Assembly (NCBI GenBank): GCA_963169105.1
Contig: OY720643.1
Location: 22,602,373-22,666,372 of the forward strand
DNA length: 64,000 nt
Direction: 5' to 3'
Source: Ceriagrion tenellum
Lineage: Eukaryota > Arthropoda > Insecta > Odonata > Coenagrionidae
Position numbers and translations under genes: made by a program. Below the pieces are notes generated by a model. It was not told where the DNA came from and did not search any database. It was given only the letters and a program-made list of their open reading frames with translations. This document shows, one piece after another, positions 46,882-58,503 of this stretch (position 1 is the stretch's first letter; each line of letters opens with the position of its first letter).

Positions 46882-49342
46882 TAAAAAACATAAAATATTA
46901 TAGAGGCCTTAATAAAACTATCAGTACAAAGGCAATGATGAACAACCAATGAAAAATATCCAAAATATGTCAAAAAATAAATTTAGAATGATTCTCTTGA
47001 TAAAGTAAAAAAATGAAAGGAATAGGTAAGCTTTACGGAGCATTTTTGGTTTAAATTAACAATAAAATATTCCTTGTGAAAAAAGAACCATCTTTCACCT
47101 GGTATTTTAGGGCAACGGTACCCAGAGTATTTTGGCGCGCAGTAATTATCTTTGCATGTCAATAAATCACTAAATGGAACTCAAGCAAAATTAATCGTAA
47201 GTTGTTGAAGAAAAAAAAACTTAACGGATAAATTTATAAGGTATGAGGACCTTGTCCTGTAACTTCCTCTTTCATGACATCTCCCGGTATCCCGACGAAT
47301 CGTTTCCTTCTACTTTCCTTCCATTCACTCGGATTTTCTCTCATTTCACTTTTATTCAATGGGCTTCATTAATAGTTTCCGTTTCATAGAACAACTATTG
47401 CTTGGCATGACTTGGTGGAATATATAATTTAAAATGTATTTAAAAATGTATTATACCCGATGATTCTCAAGTAGGTAAACCGATTGCAATGAGTAATAAT
47501 ATGGTTTTTGTGAAATTTTCGTCAGTTTAATTTTTATTCTTGAATCGATTCCATCAAACAACTCCAAAAAATATTCATTTTACTGAACAATGTAAATGCA
47601 ATGCTCAATACATCATTGTAATCTGATGATGCCCTTACGGGTGAAACCGGCTGTTCATAGTTATTGAAAGATTATGTGAAAAAGTCAGTTTAATTTTTAA
47701 CATCATTTTGGTTTCGTTTTTTTATAAAAGGCTAAAAGCAGTTATTTTTGCTATGATCCGATAATAAAGAGAAGATAGTGATTACACTAGCATAATAGTA
47801 TTTGATCCTTTCCAGTCACGTTACTGGACTGAAATGTTTAATCTCTTCAGCACGAAGCGTGTACCAATGACATTTTTCGTCTGCGTTACCATGTGCATAA
47901 GGAGACGAGACTTGTGATGGCGGGGAAATACTTAGGAAGAGAAGTATGAGGTTCTCAATGCCTACGTTACTTGTATGATAACTAGAAAAAAAAAACGAAA
48001 TATTAATGCGGAGTTTGTCGAGTTTGGCCATTTTTCTAAGGAAAAAGTGTCGCACTGCTATTTAGCAAACACTTCAGCCTATATCGTTCCAGTCGCCGAT
48101 TTAAATGTGCACTCCTGAGTTCCAATTCGTTACAACATAAGCTAGTCAGCGCAAGGTGATTGGAAAGCGCTTGTTGTAAATTTTAATTTGAAAATTCAAT
48201 AATATGCCCAAAAGCTCAGGTCGTCATTTAGTATTCAATCGCTCTACTGAAATATTATAAATACACCAAAAAAATAATATTTAATATGTCGGAGATCCAG
48301 GTGTTTCATGAGTAACAATAGTTAAAAGTCATAGATTTTTTATTCATTCTCGTCTCGTGCTCTCTAATCACATCTCCGGCTTCGGGTGAAGTCTTCTCAA
48401 TCTTGGCAGTTCCTGCAACTCGTGAAGGAATCCGAGAGGGTACCAATTCCATGAGATGATGCTGGATGCCACCTGCAGCGCACGAAAACGCGAGGGCGAC
48501 GCAGGGTTCATTATTTCGTAGGTGGTAACTCCCCCCGTCCTGCCCCCCCCCCCCCCCCAACCAAAACAGTCCAACGGGAACGACGGCGGACCCGACCAAC
48601 AGATCACGCACCACGTTTGAGTAACTCTCGGCAGAGGGTGCCGTGAACGCTGATGGCTGTGTTTTTTCATCTCCCCTCTCATCTCGGGACCTCTTATTTT
48701 TTTATCCTTCCGAGAAAAATAAATTCTTTCCTCACCTAACTCCCCTCCTCCCCCAAACGAACACCAAGCCTTTCATTTCCGCAGGATGAAGGAGTAAGAG
48801 GGGCGAAGGAACAAAAAATGTCCGCAATCAAATCCTTCGACTCGGCAATCTTTTTGAAACAATTTCTTGTCTTCCCGCTCCACCCCCACCTCTCTCTCTC
48901 TCTCTTTCTTTCTCTCTCGGGCTCTGCGGCCTGTGGGATTTTTTTTAACCCTCTTCTTTTTTTTACTTCTCCCGAAGCGTTACTGGCCTTCGCTCGGGCT
49001 GTTTTGCTCGCCATATTTTTCTTGCTTCTTCCATCATACGGTGATACGATTTCCCAGACAGCCAAATTCTCCCACTTATTCGAGTTTTTTGCCGCTCCAT
49101 ATTTGGCAACGTCTGCCTTTTTGGTTTCTTTCGCGAGCCAATATTTTCATTTTATTTGCGTAAATCTTGACATTTCATTTCATTCAGTTCATACGGTACA
49201 ACAGTCTCATTCGATCCTTCTTTCTTCTCAACTAAACTTGCTACCCTGCTAAAACATTCTGTTTAGCTCCCTTATGTATACTTCTACAGAATTTCTTAAA
49301 ACGTTCTGTAGATATTCCCTTTGGTATTGAAACGCTATTTTA
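46882..49342. other. Unannotated sequence with a GC-rich segment and homopolymer
   Basis: 48360-49160 is GC- and pyrimidine-rich, with a C-run of ~18 at 48542-48559 and a CT-repeat at 48892-48920. Frames of 98-144 residues on both strands reflect composition only. Confidence 0.45.
47623..47650 (+). ncRNA. Hammerhead-like motif CTGATGA...GAAACCGG
   Basis: CTGATGA, a short hairpin (GCCC/GGGT, loop TTAC), then GAAACCGG. The core CUGANGA and GAAA are exact, but the usual GGTC cleavage triplet reads GGCT. A repeat-borne motif, likely inactive. Confidence 0.35.
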
Positions 49343-49462
49343 CGGAATTCCCTCCGACGGTCTGGAGAATACCTTAGGACGTTCTGCAGAATACCTTAGG
49401 ACGTTCTGCAGAATTCCTTAGGACGTTCTGTGGAATTCCCTACGACGTTCTGCAGAATATTT
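49343..49462 (+). repeat. Short tandem repeat, ~24-bp unit
   Basis: About five units of the form GAAT(A/T)CCTTAGGACGTTC TGCA, most regular at 49368-49440. Related GTTCTGTAG/TTCTACAGA words continue on both sides. Confidence 0.8.
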
Positions 49463-49698
49463 CCATAGAGTTGCTGGAGTTCTACAGAACTTGTGAAGAG
49501 TTATTTTGCTCCTTTAGAGCCTGACTCTCATAGTGCCTGGCTCTCATGTTCCGTACAGATCCTTAGAATAGGAACTAGTTCTGAAGAAAAAGAGTCAATT
49601 TCTGTTGAATTCCTTACGTTCTACAGAAAAGCTTCTAAGGATTTTTTAAAGGAGGGATACAGTATTTCTGGTCATACTTTCCTCTTCTTTTGGTCCAT

Positions 49699-49818
49699 AC
49701 GTGGTCCTCAGACTCAAAGAAGAGGAAAGTAAATAGGAAAAGATACCAGAGAGTTAGGGAATTTGCTTTAGATGGGGAAGGTTTGAGTGGATTTAACGAC
49801 CGATGATAATGATGATGA
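49699..49818 (+). mobile_element. LINE-C short 3' fragment, copy 5
   Basis: Only the last ~115 bp of LINE-C: KRKVNRKRYQRVREFALDGEG-like coding remnant and a GATGATAATGATGATGAA tail. A severely 5'-truncated insertion. Confidence 0.65.
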
Positions 49819-50140
49819 ATGGTCGGTTTTTTTTATACTTTCTTAATCTAAATCATCCAAAACGCTTCGCTCTGGCTGTCTAGTCCTCTCTATCTTTCTT
49901 GCTACTTCTATCTCTGCAGTGATGGAAGACGATAGCATCACCATGATAATTCTATTTACCAAATAGCAAATTTCTTCTATGCGCTTTAACTTTTGCTCTT
50001 CAAATTCGACAACTACTGTCATTTTGTTTTCTTTCTCCAGACATTTTGCATTCTGTGCACAAAATTTCAAATTTCTCTTATTTATAGTTTATTTCATAAA
50101 GTCCATTATTTTTATTTCATCGTTCTTGTCCGCCAGATTT

Positions 50141-50345
50141 TCTACATCATTTGTAAAGCATTTTATGCATACTTATTCATTGAGTGAATACAGGGATTAC
50201 AGAAGCTCGTTGATAAGTATTGTGAATCAACAGAGAGAGAGAATTTCTACATCATTTGTAAAGCATTTTATGCATAATAATTCATTTAGTGAATGCAGGG
50301 ATTACTGAAGCTCGTAGATAAGTTCTGTGAATCGACAGGGAGAAT
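50141..50345 (+). repeat. ~105-bp tandem duplication
   Basis: Two units, 50141-50245 and 50246-50345, both starting TCTACATCATTTGTAAAGCA and containing GGGATTAC.GAAGCTCG. They precede the LINE-B copy-5 coding part. Confidence 0.8.
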
Positions 50346-51341
50346 GTAATTGAGGGTAAGTTCGTGCAAGACTAAAGTAGCAGTTTTTGATAAGGAGAAT
50401 GGGGAGAATAACTGTATGATGAGGGCGAATGGTGAAGTAATTGAGCATGTGGTTGATTTTGTGTACTTAGGTAAGATGCTTACGAAAGATGGACGGTTAG
50501 ATGAGGAGATAAAGAGACGTGCGAATGCTGGAAGGAAAGTGGTAGGTAGCATGTGGAACATATCAAGGAATGAAAGCATGTCTAAGGAAGAGAAAATCGC
50601 CGTGTACAAAAGTGTACTTCTCCCCACTTTATTGTATGATAGTGAAACATGGGTATGTCAAGATTGACATAAAAGTAGACTGAACACCGTTAGTAAGAGT
50701 TATCTGAGGAATGTTTGCGGCAAAAGTAGAATGGATAGGGTCAGGAACGAGTGGATAATAAATGAATGTGGGTTAGATGCTCCAGTAATGGACATATCTG
50801 AAGGGAGTGTGCTTCGTTGGTGTGGCCATGTTGAGAGAATGGATGAGAGTCGAATAACGAAACAGATATAAAAGAGTGAAATGAATGGTGTGAGAGGTGC
50901 TACCGAGGCGTCCTCTTCCCCTGTGGATATTTGTGACCTTTACGGGACTAGATGTTTTCGACTGCCGGACATACAACGTAACAATCAGTCGCTACTGAGC
51001 GCTTAGCGCCACTGCCCACGAGGAAAGATCGAACTTTGAACACAGAGAGGCGTTCACTCTTATTTGACAAAATATATAGTCCCGGATAGCTTGAAATTTG
51101 TCGAGAAAGTTGTGGTTGAATGTGGTTGAGGAAATTCTTAGGAGGAGGAATATTAGGAGTCTTCAAAACAGGAATGCGTGTATGAAGCAGTGTATGGAGG
51201 TAAATGAGGCATAAGAGGTTTGCAAGGATAGGTCAGTATGGAGGAAATTATTGAAGCAGAGTTAGGTGTACAAATATGTATTTATGAGTGAACCTTAGTG
51301 ACTGTGCCTACCCTAGAAGGGAACGATGTGATTGATAGGTC
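50141..51341 (+). mobile_element. LINE-B C-terminal fragment, copy 5, with tandem duplication and insertion
   Basis: Longest LINE-B copy. Frame 50350-50667 reads CKTKVAVFDKE, MRANGEVIEHV, VYLGKMLTKDGRLDEEIKRR, then VLLPTLLYDSETWVCQD and a stop. After a frameshift it continues with CGKSRMDRVRNEW and the HVERMDESRITKQI block. At about 50899 the GVRGR coding block is interrupted by ~200 bp of unrelated sequence. The LINE resumes at ~51100 with the RKLWLN-coding block and a 3'UTR ending at 51341. Upstream, a ~105-bp unit is tandemly duplicated (50141-50345). Confidence 0.82.
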
Positions 51342-52377
51342 TGTATTCATTGAGTTATTCGAAAATAGTACCATTTTTCTCTGTTGCAGCTATCTTAGCC
51401 ATCACGGTAGAGGAATTCTTGGGATATGCTCAAGGTAGCTGATAGCTTTTCTTGCTTTGATAAAACGAATGATGTTATGGCCCTTAGGAATCTTGCTAAT
51501 TTGGTTTTCACTTCTCTATTTCCGCTGACTCTTGATTTTCACCTCCAAGTCCGTTGATCCTATGAATAATTTTCCTCTCGAAGATTCTCGGAGTATTCAT
51601 TGCTGACACATTATAGATTCGTACCTCACGCCCGCAAGTAACTGCTAGACCTGATTAATATTTCAGAAATCTTCATTTTGATTGGTTATAGCAGCAGTAT
51701 AGATGTATTCAGAGTAATTTCTGCATGTGAAGAATAAGGTTATTTAGACTACGGTTAAATTATTTCATGAGACACCTTATTTTCTACATTTATGGATAAG
51801 CCTGGATATACAAAAGTTCTCTGTGCTCTCCGAATGTATTTTGTTGATAGGTCACTAGAAATGTACAGAGTTCTAGTTTAGCTATACTCTACCACATCAA
51901 AAAGGCCCGTTTTTGGGCCCTTGGGACCAATAGTCAGCAATTGCACTCCTGACTATATACGCCAAACTCATAAAAAATTTCAACTTTATCGGGGTCAATT
52001 GTAGTTGAAAAAAAGAGTAACAAACAGACACCGCTCCATTTTTATATTTTATGAGACGTTTTATATTAATTAGACAGCATGGACTCCTGTGGAGATTCTT
52101 TTTTCGTCTAAATATGTGAGCCCAAGGTACAACGTTGCCGTCAGCAGTAGAAAAATCACTTACTATTACCATTTCCGTATACTTTCTAAACATCTATGAG
52201 TTTCAACATGCAAATAATATTTCCTAAAATAATTAAAAGTTCCACCGTGTTGAAAATAGTTGCCTATGCGGTCTATTGACTCACACACGAAGCGTATGCT
52301 CAGCAACAACGTTCTCCATGAGGGCCTTACCGTCAACTAAATGAGGAACGCTCTTACTACGTAACAATATCTTATCA
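51342..52377. other. Unannotated sequence
   Basis: A CTCTGTTGCAG acceptor-like site at ~51390 is followed by a 16-codon frame and stop. I do not call an exon. Confidence 0.4.
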
Positions 52378-52550
52378 CAAGACTTATAGAAATACTTTTA
52401 TTAGAACATCGGTCATGTAGAAGTATGATATTGCACCATTAATTATGCAGCATCTAATTCATTCCTTCCTACGCCTGCTGAAATTAAAACGTATAATTTG
52501 AATACGCTCTTTATTATGACTAGGGGACCATCTCCATCAAACTACCGTAA
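52378..52550 (-). mobile_element. MITE-1 copy 6, truncated
   Basis: Only the last ~170 bp is recognisable, ending ACTAGGGGACCATCTCCATC and AAACTACCGTAA. The other end is missing. Confidence 0.65.
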
Positions 52551-52669
52551 GCTCTCAATTACAACACTTTTTAAGAAGCGGGGAGATCCGGGATATGATG
52601 TTAAAATAAAATGTAGGCTTCCAATCCCTTTTATTTTGTTATTTGCGATTTACTGCCCTAATTGAAGCA

Positions 52670-53253
52670 AAAAAATTGAAGAATGCGACGAACGTCGCGG
52701 AAAAACGAATTGACACGGTGGGAAAGGAGTCAAAATGACCAAATACGGAATGATTTCCAACAGTCACACTATATTTAACATAGTAAATTACAATTAGGAT
52801 TACACAACAACGCCCGCAGGCTAGCTGCCGAAACTTGACGAACGACGGGTGCCGCCGAGATACACACTCCGGTGACCGGCAGGAGAGAGACCCGCTGCGA
52901 CGAAGCGCACGGTGACCGCCGTCAAAGGAGGGGAGGTAGCCCTGGATCAGTGGAGAAGGGGGAAGTAGGGGAACTGTTCGTCCAGCCATTGGTTGGGACG
53001 GTGGCGTAGAGGATCACTCTTGCCATAAAGTTCCGAAAAGAGGCCGCCAGATGCAAGTTCACTATAAAAGTAGGGCACCTTGTTCTTGTCGCGCAATATC
53101 GCCGACAACGCGCAATATCGCCGACAGTGCGCACTTTGAAATCTCCCTACCGCACTTAGAACATCTCGCGTTATGTCCGGCTCGCGACGATGTCCGCGAG
53201 CGAAAATGTCCGCGGCGAAATTATAGCCAAATTTGTGCTGAAAATTCGGCACA
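52670..53253. mobile_element. 584-bp GC-rich insertion with 18-bp target duplication
   Basis: Perfect direct repeats ACTGCCCTAATTGAAGCA flank it at 52652-52669 and 53254-53271. The insert is much more GC-rich than its flanks. It contains a TATAAAAG box near 53063 and two tandem CGCGCAATATCGCCGACA units at ~53092-53130. The left edge has an A-run. Minus-strand frames of 100-116 residues overlap the insert but show no recognisable domain. A long target duplication indicates target-primed retroposition, yet there is no tRNA head or LINE tail. Confidence 0.7.
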
Positions 53254-53492
53254 ACTGCCCTAATTGAAGCAGAATTCGGTCATTTCATGCAAACGGCGCT
53301 GACATCGGTTCCTATGGCTGGACAAACGTGGACATTCAAAATAATTCACGGAATAATTTTCATATTTTGTATCTTAATTTTGGCTTAAAGTTAGCTAAAA
53401 TAAAAGTTAGTAAGCTGAAGCAGGGTTTTATAAATTGAATAAATAACAATGCGTTACTTATTATTTGTCTTGACTCAGATAGTCAATCCTAA

Positions 53493-55148
53493 GTCACCTT
53501 AAGAGGACGCATCATACCCTTCGGTAAGGAAAAGTTCTGTCGAAAATCCACAAGATGGCGTCACTCGCACCCGATCGAGGCGTTTTGACGTCAGGAGTCT
53601 CCTACTCCAGGATAACTCTCGCACGAGGTAACAGTCGTCGGTAAGTTATAGCCAAGTCTCCGGCGCGTAAGTACACGCAGCGCTTATATAAGATCTGTGA
53701 AAGAAGACTGAACTAATTGCATCACCATCCGAGCACATCATGGCCGACAACCATTCAGGTAGCTTGTCGAAATATATCAATTACAGATTCTATCTTACAA
53801 CCGTGACGGCTGTTACTTAGCATTCCGATAGAGGAGGGATTGATACATCTCCATTAGTTTTAGATATGTCAATAATAATAATAGTTTTTATAAAAATATA
53901 CCCTATATCTTGCCGTTTTTCCGATGGTTTAATTATGCTCCGGAACAAAATTTTCATGTTTCAGATACGAGCCTCCCTTGGCAAAGGTCTATTATTTATA
54001 CTATAAAAATTTCAAGTTGATGACGTAAGACTTAAACAAAAAATCTGGGGTCGGAAATTATCACAAATACGACCTGTCGAGTGGGTGTGATGCGTCGCCT
54101 TAAGAGGATGCACCTTACTTTCTGGAAAGGAATAGTTTTGCGGGAAACCCACTAGATGGCGATACCAGCATTCGGTCGAGGTGTTTTGACGTCAGGAGTC
54201 CCTCACTCCAGGATTAATCTCACTAAGGGCAACATTTGCTTGCAAGTTGTTGTCAAGTCTCCAGTGCGTAGTGACAGACAGCTCTGACCGATGGTCTGTG
54301 AGGATAGGCTGAACCATTTGCTTCTCCATTTCAGCATATCATCGCCAAAAACCACTCAGATAGCTTGTCGAAATGTCCCATTACAGACTTCATCTTTAAG
54401 CCATGACGACTGTTACTTAGTATTCTGATAGAAGAAGGTTTGATACCTCTCCCTGCGCTTATAAAATTTTCAATACAGCCATTAGGTTTCGTGAATATTT
54501 ACTCTAAACCCTGACGAGTTCCTGGTGGTTTATTTAAGCGCCGAGATAAAGTTATCGCATTTGAGATACAGGTCTCCCTTGGCAAAGGTCTACTATATCT
54601 GTCCTTACTGACTGACCCCTCCTTACTATACTGACTGACTGTACCCCTCCCAATAATCCCCACCCGGAGATTTGATTTTACCTCCGGAGTAGTTTACTGG
54701 GAGGAATGGCATCACGTCATATACAGCTATATTTCAGGGCATTATATAGGGCTGCGTCATTTAGAGATACTAATGCGGTGGCTTCCCCGTTGCCTTCCAC
54801 ATCGCACTACCCCGGCCGATTCCGTGAACTTCACTCTCGCCAGAAGCTTTGGCTGTTGATGCCGGTCCGATCTTCTTGGTCTGGACCATCAATGTCTTCT
54901 GCTGAGACTGCTGCCTCTCAGTTGTGGGGTCAAATTCGGGTGGCGTACAAAAGTGGTTTGGCAAGCCAGGAAAATTTTTCCTTCGCTTTGTTTGGAGCCT
55001 GCGACCCTCGGAACGGAAGTCGAGCACGCTACTACAGGTTTAAACCGGTAAATAAAAATTTCAAGTTCATACCATGAGTCCTTAAAATAAAATATCTTAT
55101 CGAAAAACATGTCAAATGCGACCGTCCAAGGGGCTGTGATGCGTTGCC
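53493..55148 (+). repeat. ~600-bp tandem repeat, two units plus a partial third
   Basis: Unit 1 (53493-54091) and unit 2 (from 54092) share TTTTGACGTCAGGAGTC, ATTCAGGTAGCTTGTCGAAA-like and CCCTTGGCAAAGGTCTA blocks. Period is ~601 bp. Unit 2 is broken by a ~440-bp insertion at ~54601-55045, then resumes with AAAAATTTCAAGTT. Unit 3 starts GTGATGCG at ~55136 and is cut by MITE-1 at 55149. A TATATAAG near 53695 and a GACGTCA near 53587 are conspicuous in unit 1. Each unit may be a decayed copy of a mobile element or LTR; no coding frame is visible. Confidence 0.8.
54601..55045 (+). repeat. Insertion inside tandem-repeat unit 2
   Basis: A ~440-bp segment with a TTACTGACTGACCCCTCC start that has no counterpart in unit 1. 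It carries GGTGGCTTCCCCGTTGCCTT, a block that looks repeat-derived. A 123-residue frame (54706-55077) crosses the insertion boundary, so it is not a real gene. Confidence 0.6.
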
Positions 55149-55712
55149 TTAAAGTATTTTGAGCGAAATATCATTTTACTTATAAATCAATGAATTTGGT
55201 CTCATTTTAAAGAAAAATATCTCACCCTTCAAATGAAAACAAAAATCCAACACCTTATCTCATTACTTTCGGAGATATTAGCCAAAAAATACCAGTCCTT
55301 TTACATGGGAAATGGCTCGTGTATGCACTCCAGAGAGATATTATTTACAAAATGAGGTATTTTTAACACTTAAATACCGTAAAAAAACTAACAGCGTGTA
55401 GTATGTATGTTTTCTCAACTATATTTGAAAATTTATCATATTGTCACCGTAACAGATTCTTGGGTATCATAAAAAACCTTCCGTTTTGAAGGAGTTTCAA
55501 ACGCAACGCGCGAAAAAAATGAGTAAAGTGAAAGACTTATTTAGATATTTTCATTTGATTACTTACAATATCTGTCATATATAACTATATTATTGCCACA
55601 TTAATAATGCTATATTTAACTGATGTGTCCTACAGTTGGTGAAATTAAAACGTATAACTCGAATATGGCCTCTATTATGACTAGGGAACTATCTCGCTCA
55701 GACTACCTTAAG
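55149..55712 (-). mobile_element. MITE-1 copy 7 inserted in the tandem repeat
   Basis: Full length, flanked by exact TTAA on both sides (TTGCC-TTAA ... TTAA-GGCAA). The left flank GTGATGCGTTGCC belongs to the ~600-bp tandem repeat, so it landed at a TTAA within the third unit. This supports a TTAA target duplication. Confidence 0.88.
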
Positions 55713-56289
55713 GCAACCCTATCAGTCTTACCCCATTTACCGACCCCATCCATTTTTGCCAATCAACCCGACCACAGCCTCCCCAAGATTCGATTCGCCC
55801 TCTTGCGTCCCTTTTCCAGCGCTGCTTCTCTATACCCCCTCCCTTCAACCCCTAACCGCCTCTTTCCTCCCATCTACCGCCCCCCCCCCCCAATTTCTCC
55901 ATCCCCTCTCCCCATCGCCCGTCCTTATTTCGTCGCGTCAGCTAATCGTTTCGAGTCTTTAATTGGACGTACTGATGTGGACTTCCCTCCATTAGGACGT
56001 CTTCCTACCTGTCTCTGTTCTCCTCACACCTGCAACTTCCTCCATTTCTCCCTCCCTTAAACAGTACGTCTTTTGGGGTGAGCGCAGTGCCAGCAAACTT
56101 AATTCTGTGTAATCACCCGAGTAAATATTGACGTGACGGGAGGTTTGGATCCGGGGATGGAAACAAAATGAGAGCGAGTAAAAAAATACTGAGTAGGCAC
56201 GAAACTAGACTTGTAAGTTTTTAATGGAAGAAGAGCTCTTTATAATAATCCACTGACAAAGAATGCTATTTTATTACGAAGAGCAATAT

Positions 56290-56505
56290 GAAAGGTATAG
56301 TTCCAGATGGAAGAAGTACAACCCACATCAAGCGAAGAGTATCCCGAGCTAATAAAGCGTCCATTGTAAAAAGACAACTGCTGCGCTCAAAGAAGATACG
56401 ACTACAAACTAAGAATCAGTATGTGAAAACACTCGCGAGGAGAGAGGCACTATATGAATCTAAAGCATGGACCGTTGGAAAAGCTGACCAGAACATACTC
56501 GAACC
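56290..56505 (+). mobile_element. LINE-C internal fragment, copy 6
   Basis: Frame 56288-56536 carries DGRSTTHIKRRVSRANKAS and RREALYESKAWTVGKADQN, equivalent to the block ahead of the GRPRNKF tail in other copies. The 3' part is replaced by a SINE-C copy starting near 56509. Confidence 0.72.
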
Positions 56506-56508
56506 CTT

Positions 56509-56668
56509 CAGTTACTTCAACAGAGTCACTCGCTAGTGATCACACAATTGTGTGAAACTCACAGTGGAAAAATCATTCGCCTGGACTGGGAATGGAACCC
56601 AGATCCCTCGATTCCGCGTCGAGTGCTCTAACTAAGGCCCACTCCTAGACTCCTCTTGCTCTATGAGC
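56509..56668 (-). repeat. SINE-C copy 2
   Basis: Second copy, same orientation as 44327-44478, joined directly to a truncated LINE-C fragment. The right end (tRNA-like head) is more complete than in copy 1. Confidence 0.65.
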
Positions 56669-58201
56669 CGTTTCTTCAAATATATCCTTTTGTCCCTTCA
56701 ACGCCTTAAATGTGATGGGTGCCTAAATTCGTTTATAACCACTTCGCCATCTAGCTCTCCCTCCGCGGAATTTGGTTTGCCGCGGTCACCTCTGGTAGTT
56801 CGACGTCTATGACAATCAAAACAAACAGAAACTCCGTTTTATACATAAAATAATACAGAAGATTATGCTGATTTTCACATCAGATGTGTTTGAGAAATTA
56901 TATGAAGTTTAAGACTTTTCCGTGGATTTTTTTCAGCTCTAAATACTACTGAAACCTATTTTTCCCAGTTTCCCTATAAGCAACTGATTTTTTTCTTCTT
57001 AGTTGCCTATTTTAAGTTTTATTACTCCTTTCGATATATTACCCTGTTATTACCCTATTATTTTTCATATCAATAAGAGAGATCATCCTATTCTTCTTTG
57101 TTGCCAATGTTTACCGCAAATTACGTATATTAATTCTATAATTTCTCTACAGAAGGGGAAGGTGAGTCTAGAGTCATTTCGAGACAAAATTATACGGCCT
57201 CATCAACAAAATACTGAGTGACTGATGTTCATTGATAAAAAAACGATAGATATAATATACGTAAGTCGCAGTAGATACGGCTAATAAATTTCAGGTTGTT
57301 GAAAAAATACACTTATTCTCTATGGAATGTAAAAAGTACCCATTTTTCCTCGAACGAATCAACGAGGTATTTCCACACCCTACCTGCTACCACTCTATCT
57401 GTCTCAGTCGAACAAACTTATAAAAAAATAACCTATATGATTTTTACACTTTCTTTTTCGAACAAGTCAGGAGGATGATGCAAGACACGCATGACTGCTG
57501 TACCTATCCATCTATTTCAATGCCAATACCAGAAGAATAATATCAAAGAAATTGTCGCATCTCATTCCATACAAAGTGCACAATATATTTCGGACTGTCG
57601 GAACAAAAATCGAGTATCATGTATCGTGGTTGTAAGGAAAATAAGACTGCCAGCTCTTTTCTAGTTAAGTTGTGCTTTTACTGGCAATGAACAGTTACAC
57701 GTTCACTTTCGAAGCCGATTTATGATTGAGAAATAACTCTGGCTCTGCATATTTGGATAAACATGAACTCCGCGTAATCTTAAGTGATCGTAGATTATAA
57801 TAAGCGTACCAATTTCTCAGTAGCAGCAGATTTTAGGTTTTTCCCTTGATGATCGAACGAGGATGGATTGGATTAGGAATTTATGAGGAGAGCGGAAACT
57901 TCCTCTGATTTTTTTGGAGGAAGCACCATCGACTTGATTATTCTCAGCTTAAGTGCGTGAATAATGGAGGGTCGAGAGCTCCTTCCGCTCTTTCATTACT
58001 CCGTCACCGTGTTTTCCTGGCCAATCTTTCTTCGTTTCATCAGATCCTCTGCCATTTCCAAAAGCTCAGGTATTCCACCATCGCCATATAATAATTTGCA
58101 TATCAGGCAACATTTTCAAACCAAGTTACGTCTAAACTCTTCCTATTGAAACACTTAAAAAAGATTATAATAATGCTATCTCCATTCACCTATTCACTAC
58201 G
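56669..58201. other. Unannotated AT-rich sequence
   Basis: No repeat match or supported frame seen. Confidence 0.45.
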
Positions 58202-58212
58202 GATAAAATCGA

Positions 58213-58492
58213 TACGGATAAAAATAATATTGGATTTTTGGGAGGCGACTGACAGTTAAGGTCAATTGCGCCAAAGGGGTTGGTTAGGGGAGGAAGGGTG
58301 AATAGAAACCCGGCGTCGGCATTAGCCTACTCTTAACGAAAGGCGCACGGTTTAACTTCTCGTCCGACAGACGGAGTGTTGCACTTGAAGTGCCCTCCAC
58401 AAGACACTCAAGCAGGAATCCGGTTCCCTCAGAAAATATGCTCCTCTGCAGGGATTTGAACCCTGGCCGCCCGCATGGTAAGCCAATACTCA
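58213..58492 (-). repeat. SINE-A copy 4, truncated at the tRNA end
   Basis: Reverse copy missing the outer part of the tRNA-like head and carrying a small internal deletion near 58346. It is flanked by perfect 11-bp direct repeats GATAAAATCGA at 58202-58212 and 58493-58503. This shows 5' truncation at insertion by target-primed reverse transcription. Confidence 0.88.
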
Positions 58493-58503
58493 GATAAAAT
58501 CGA

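Noticed and set aside
48818..49252. 144-residue + strand frame with a signal-like hydrophobic segment
   Set aside because: Composition-driven (CT-repeat and T-runs), with competing long frames on both strands and no domain.
51390..51440. Acceptor-like CTGTTGCAG followed by a short frame as a Ly6 exon
   Set aside because: The 16-codon frame has no cysteine and runs to a stop without a good donor.
53500..54600. CRISPR-like or satellite array of short units
   Set aside because: The period is ~600 bp with only two to three units and no short repeat-spacer structure; the sequence is eukaryotic.
54706..55077. 123-residue + strand frame
   Set aside because: It crosses the boundary between a repeat insertion and the tandem-repeat unit, so it is a chance frame.
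55623..56060. 145-residue + strand frame
   Set aside because: Its start lies within MITE-1 copy 7 and the rest is a C-rich low-complexity tract.
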